This document shows positions 61,352-64,000 of a stretch of 64,000 nucleotides of DNA, in pieces. The number at the start of each line of letters is the position of its first letter. Position 1 is the first letter of the stretch. This DNA comes from Clostridium transplantifaecale (lineage in GTDB: Bacteria > Bacillota > Clostridia > Lachnospirales > Lachnospiraceae). The notes beneath the pieces were generated by a model. The model was not told the origin of the DNA. It made no database searches and was given only the letters and a program-made list of their open reading frames with translations. Made by a program: the position numbers and the translations under genes. Location: assembly GCF_900626075.1 (NCBI RefSeq), contig NZ_UYZY01000007.1, forward strand, positions 124,001 through 188,000. Reading direction: 5' to 3'.

Positions 61352-62014
61352 TTAAGCCATGATCTGCCTGGCTTCGGCCAGAGACTTCCCCCGGCGTATC
61401 ATCTCCGTCATTTTTGCTTCCTTTGCAGCGATTTTCCCGGCGGCCTCAAGAACGGGTTTTAATTGTTCTGCCGGAACGGCAATAGCGCCGGTCCGATCAA
61501 TCAGGATCAGGTCGCCCGGCATGATCTGCACATTCTTTATGGAGACAGGGACATTGACGCCTTCTGTCTCGATATCGTAAGCGCTTTTGACGGGGGAGGT
61601 TCCGCCGCAGAGAACGGGGAAGTTCAGTCCGGCGATTTCTTCGGCATCTCTCAGACAGCCGTTTGTAATCTCGCCGGTCACTCCGCGCATCTGCGCCCGC
61701 AGAGCCAGAATAGCCCCTCCTGTGCAGACGTCCGTGATATCTCCCATATCGATGACAAGAAAATCGCCTGCCTGTGTCTGACTGTCGATGACTGCTCCCT
61801 GGCGGGCAAGATTTTTACCGTCCCAGGGAGTGCGTCTGCGTATCTGCCGGATAGTAAAGGCAAAACCTGCCGCCGGGGGCTGATTTGCATTCAGAGGGGT
61901 GAGGCCAAAAATGGCGCCTCTGGCGAGCCCGAGGCTGTCCATCGCATCGGAAATATTGCCGGTGGGAAATTGAATATAAGAATCAATCCAGTATTTTTTT
62001 TCTTCCAAAGTCAT
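61352..62014 (-). CDS. RraA/HMG-aldolase family protein
   Basis: A 220-residue protein of the RraA-like family, which includes 4-hydroxy-4-methyl-2-oxoglutarate/oxaloacetate aldolases. It shows GNISDAMDSLGLARGAIFG, the metal-site loop GDITDVCTGGAILALRAQMRGVTGEITNGCLRD and IMPGDLILIDRTGAIAVP. It probably cleaves or decarboxylates a 2-oxo acid with a divalent metal. It is the last gene of the - strand unit and follows the MmgE/PrpD gene by 15 bases. AAGGAGG precedes the start. Confidence 0.9.
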   Translation of the reverse strand: MTLEEKKYWIDSYIQFPTGNISDAMDSLGLARGAIFGLTPLNANQPPAAGFAFTIRQIRRRTPWDGKNLARQGAVIDSQTQAGDFLVIDMGDITDVCTGGAILALRAQMRGVTGEITNGCLRDAEEIAGLNFPVLCGGTSPVKSAYDIETEGVNVPVSIKNVQIMPGDLILIDRTGAIAVPAEQLKPVLEAAGKIAAKEAKMTEMIRRGKSLAEARQIMA

Positions 62015-62029
62015 ATAAAAGATTCCTCC

Positions 62030-63382
62030 TTAAAGCAGGCTGCAAAGCACGTCCAGGCGGCCTGCCTTGTCAAGGTTCATGATTTCGCGGTAAATGGCCT
62101 CTGTCCTTTCGGAACCAAGTCTCGGATTCAGGATTTCTCCATATTTTTCAACGACCTCTTTTTCCGATTCGTCCAGATTCAGCTCATGGCCCAGCAGATA
62201 AGTGGAGTTCGAGAATTTCCGCCCGTCCTTTAAAAGGATTGTGGCCCTGCCTCCCCGGGACGGTGTGAATTCATCATTGGGGATCATCTCCATCCGGTCG
62301 AGCAGCTGTAAAACAGCGGGATTTCTGACTGCCTCGTCGGTGAAGGTTTCCATAGTGACCCGGCCGAACACAATCTGGGCGGCTGCCGTGAATGGAATAC
62401 TGAACTTGCCTTCCAGACCCGTCTTCGGATGGGTGATGCCCACCAGGCGGATGGCGCGGGGGTACGGTTCAAAGATTATTTTCTCGATTTCTTCCGTTTT
62501 AATCTTATGATCCGCGATTATTTTTTTACAGTTAATAATGCCGCTGTGGGTCGGGGCTCCGCAGGGATACCGTTTAAAGCGCAGCTCATGGATTCCAAAA
62601 GGCCCGGACAGCCGTTCTATCATTTTTTCCGCGGATGCACTGGAGGACAGACAGCTTAAAAAATCGGTGTCGAAGAGATCGGCCCTGCCGGTAAATCCCT
62701 TTTTTGCAAGAAGAGCCGCCATAAGGCCGTTCTTAGCCGCCATTCCGGCCGCCATCGGCTTTGCCATGGTGCCGAAATTGAGCTGGATGCCGCTCATGAG
62801 GCCGGCTGAGATTCCAAAGGCATTGCACATCTGCTCCGGCGTCAGTTTAAGGATTGCACCTGCGGCAGCGGCGGCGCCGAAGATTCCGATCGTGCCCGTG
62901 GCATGAAAACGACCGATATTATAATGCTCCGGCATGATGGCGGCGGAGACGGCTACCATGATCTGCATTCCGTTTATGGAACCGTTTATCAGTTCCATTC
63001 CGGAGGCCCCGGAAATCTGTGCGGCTGCCAGAGCCGCCGGAAATACGGGGGACGACAGGTGGAGGGAAAGGAAATCATGGATATCGTCAAAGTCGATGGC
63101 ATGGGACAGGGTGCCGTTGATCAGGGCGGCGTAAAGCGGGGAAGTGCATTTATTCTGCCCAATCAGGACACAGTCTCCTGAGGCATGTTCCTCACAGGCC
63201 ATATCCATCAGAAGGCCGGCGGATTTTTCTTTGCAGCCGGAGACGGCGGCGGACAGCCAGTCTAAGAAGGAGAGCCTTGTCATGCGGATGTCCTTTTCAG
63301 TCAGCTGCGCGGTGTGATCGCAGACGGCATATTCGGCCATCCGCAGAGTGCAGAGCTTGTCTTTTTCTATTTTTTCTTCCAT
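62030..63382 (-). CDS. MmgE/PrpD-family protein
   Basis: About 450 residues, start at 63382 behind AAAGGAG (an upstream Met at 63424 lacks a ribosome site). The family includes 2-methylcitrate dehydratase, cis-aconitate decarboxylase and iminodisuccinate epimerase. Seen here: FLDWLSAAVSGC, GTLSHAIDFDDIHDFLSLHLSSPVFPAALAAAQ (active-site HAIDFDD), HATGTIGIFGAAAAAG and KRYPCGAPTHSGI. A role in handling a branched di- or tricarboxylic acid is likely given the RraA-like neighbour. The exact reaction is not assigned; no other methylcitrate gene is present. Confidence 0.9.
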   Translation of the reverse strand: MEEKIEKDKLCTLRMAEYAVCDHTAQLTEKDIRMTRLSFLDWLSAAVSGCKEKSAGLLMDMACEEHASGDCVLIGQNKCTSPLYAALINGTLSHAIDFDDIHDFLSLHLSSPVFPAALAAAQISGASGMELINGSINGMQIMVAVSAAIMPEHYNIGRFHATGTIGIFGAAAAAGAILKLTPEQMCNAFGISAGLMSGIQLNFGTMAKPMAAGMAAKNGLMAALLAKKGFTGRADLFDTDFLSCLSSSASAEKMIERLSGPFGIHELRFKRYPCGAPTHSGIINCKKIIADHKIKTEEIEKIIFEPYPRAIRLVGITHPKTGLEGKFSIPFTAAAQIVFGRVTMETFTDEAVRNPAVLQLLDRMEMIPNDEFTPSRGGRATILLKDGRKFSNSTYLLGHELNLDESEKEVVEKYGEILNPRLGSERTEAIYREIMNLDKAGRLDVLCSLL

Positions 63383-63456
63383 TGATACTCCTTTTACAGT
63401 AACGTAATGCTGACGATACCCCATGCACAGAAAGTATCGAATCGTTCAGTTGCGTT

Positions 63457-64000
63457 TTATGAATACAGGCCCCGGTATATTTGAAGGACGTGACCATAGT
63501 CAAGCGGCACAAAGTTATTGTTCATCAGCCTTGTCTGTCCGGTGACAACCTCATCCGCCCAGCGTGCAAGCATATCCGGATCCGCCCCATATTCTTTCAG
63601 GGTTTTACAGCTTAAGATTCCGGAAAGCAGTTCGAACATTCTGTCAAAGGCTTCCGGAGCCGGACAGTGGAGAATACGTCCGATTTCCTCCTGAAGAAGA
63701 AGGATGGCCCCGTCGCGGCGGATGCTTAAGTATTCGCGGATAACCCCGGCAAAAACAGCGTAATTGGCCTCGCCGTGAGGGACGTGGAAGGTGCCGCTTA
63801 AGGGATAGCTCATGGCATGCACAGCGCCGCAGCCGGCGGTCCCAAAGGCCAAACCGGCAAAGCCCGAGGCGGTGAGAAAATCACCCAGCAGCGGAAGTCT
63901 CGCATCGGGCCCCTCCGCTGCGATCTTCAGATATCCGTTCAGAATCATTTGAACCGCCCGGTATCCGAACAGTCTGGTGTAGTCTGTAGCCTTCGGGGAC
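63457..64000 (-). CDS. 4-hydroxybutyrate dehydrogenase-like iron alcohol dehydrogenase (cut by window end)
   Basis: The frame runs off the right edge; 181 C-terminal residues are visible, from SPKATDYTRLFGYRAVQMILNGYLKIA on. Metal-binding His residues are in AVHAMSYPL and HVPHGEAN, and the ending QTRLMNNNFVPL matches the paralogue at 41605-42717 closely. It is upstream of MmgE/PrpD and RraA-like genes on the same strand (74-base gap). The N-terminal NAD-binding half lies outside the window. Confidence 0.88.
   Translation of the reverse strand, partial: SPKATDYTRLFGYRAVQMILNGYLKIAAEGPDARLPLLGDFLTASGFAGLAFGTAGCGAVHAMSYPLSGTFHVPHGEANYAVFAGVIREYLSIRRDGAILLLQEEIGRILHCPAPEAFDRMFELLSGILSCKTLKEYGADPDMLARWADEVVTGQTRLMNNNFVPLDYGHVLQIYRGLYS

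Noticed and set aside
1-64000. CRISPR arrays, tRNA, rRNA or prophage genes
   Set aside because: No regularly spaced direct repeats, cloverleaf genes, or phage structural or integrase genes were seen.

Overview
The window comes from a low-to-moderate GC, anaerobic, Gram-positive gut-type Clostridia (Lachnospiraceae-like). Evidence for this is the strong AGGAGG ribosome binding sites with frequent TTG/GTG starts, YesM/YesN-type two-component systems, oxygen-sensitive 4-hydroxybutyryl-CoA dehydratase, Fe-S aldo/keto reductases, an alpha2-type glycyl-tRNA synthetase and PPi-linked pyruvate phosphate dikinase. From memory the dikinase is extremely close to the well-studied [Clostridium] symbiosum enzyme, so that species or a close relative is my best guess; no alignment was run.

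Layout. 1-7.7 kb is housekeeping on the + strand: M16C protease, Era, RecO, a lipoprotein, GlyRS and a zinc-ribbon membrane protein. 7.8-13.6 kb is a - strand unit of histidine kinase, AraC-type response regulator, sugar-binding lipoprotein, orphan PTS EIIC and cyclase-family enzyme. ppdK (14.2-16.8 kb) sits behind a long structured leader. 16.8-18.8 kb holds two palindromic intergenic elements and an Rpn-family nuclease. 19-28 kb is a carbohydrate import locus: two ABC permeases, two-component system, solute-binding lipoprotein, two esterases and an MFS carrier. A deleted second Rpn copy and a MATE exporter follow. 30.8-34 kb encodes MoxR ATPase, VWA protein and M20 amidohydrolase. 34.2-43.4 kb is a GntR regulator divergent from a nine-gene catabolic operon (split transketolase, two Zn-dehydrogenases, symporter with small subunit, 4-hydroxybutyrate-dehydrogenase-like enzyme, transaldolase-like enzyme). 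44.3-50.5 kb has a sigma54-type activator, two Fe-S aldo/keto reductases, a TPR protein and a membrane zincin.

The most interesting region is 50.6-59.7 kb. Two divergent operons each begin with a textbook -24/-12 sigma54 promoter and share one enhancer-like double dyad. One makes 4-hydroxybutyrate CoA-transferase and 4-hydroxybutyryl-CoA dehydratase (4-hydroxybutyrate to crotonyl-CoA). The other encodes a NifU-like scaffold, a Cys-domain/MaoC hydratase fusion, an acyl carrier protein, LuxE-like and LuxC-like proteins, an AMP-forming ligase and a hotdog thioesterase: an apparent acid-to-aldehyde reduction system without luciferase.

The window ends with a cell-wall-binding/DUF1266 protein and a - strand set of RraA-like, MmgE/PrpD and a second, partial 4-hydroxybutyrate-dehydrogenase-like gene. 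Five copies of a roughly 205-bp imperfect palindrome (ends near GAGTCTTCAGTCCCG), one carrying a nested 160-bp MITE-like insert, are scattered between genes. No tRNA, rRNA or CRISPR array was seen.
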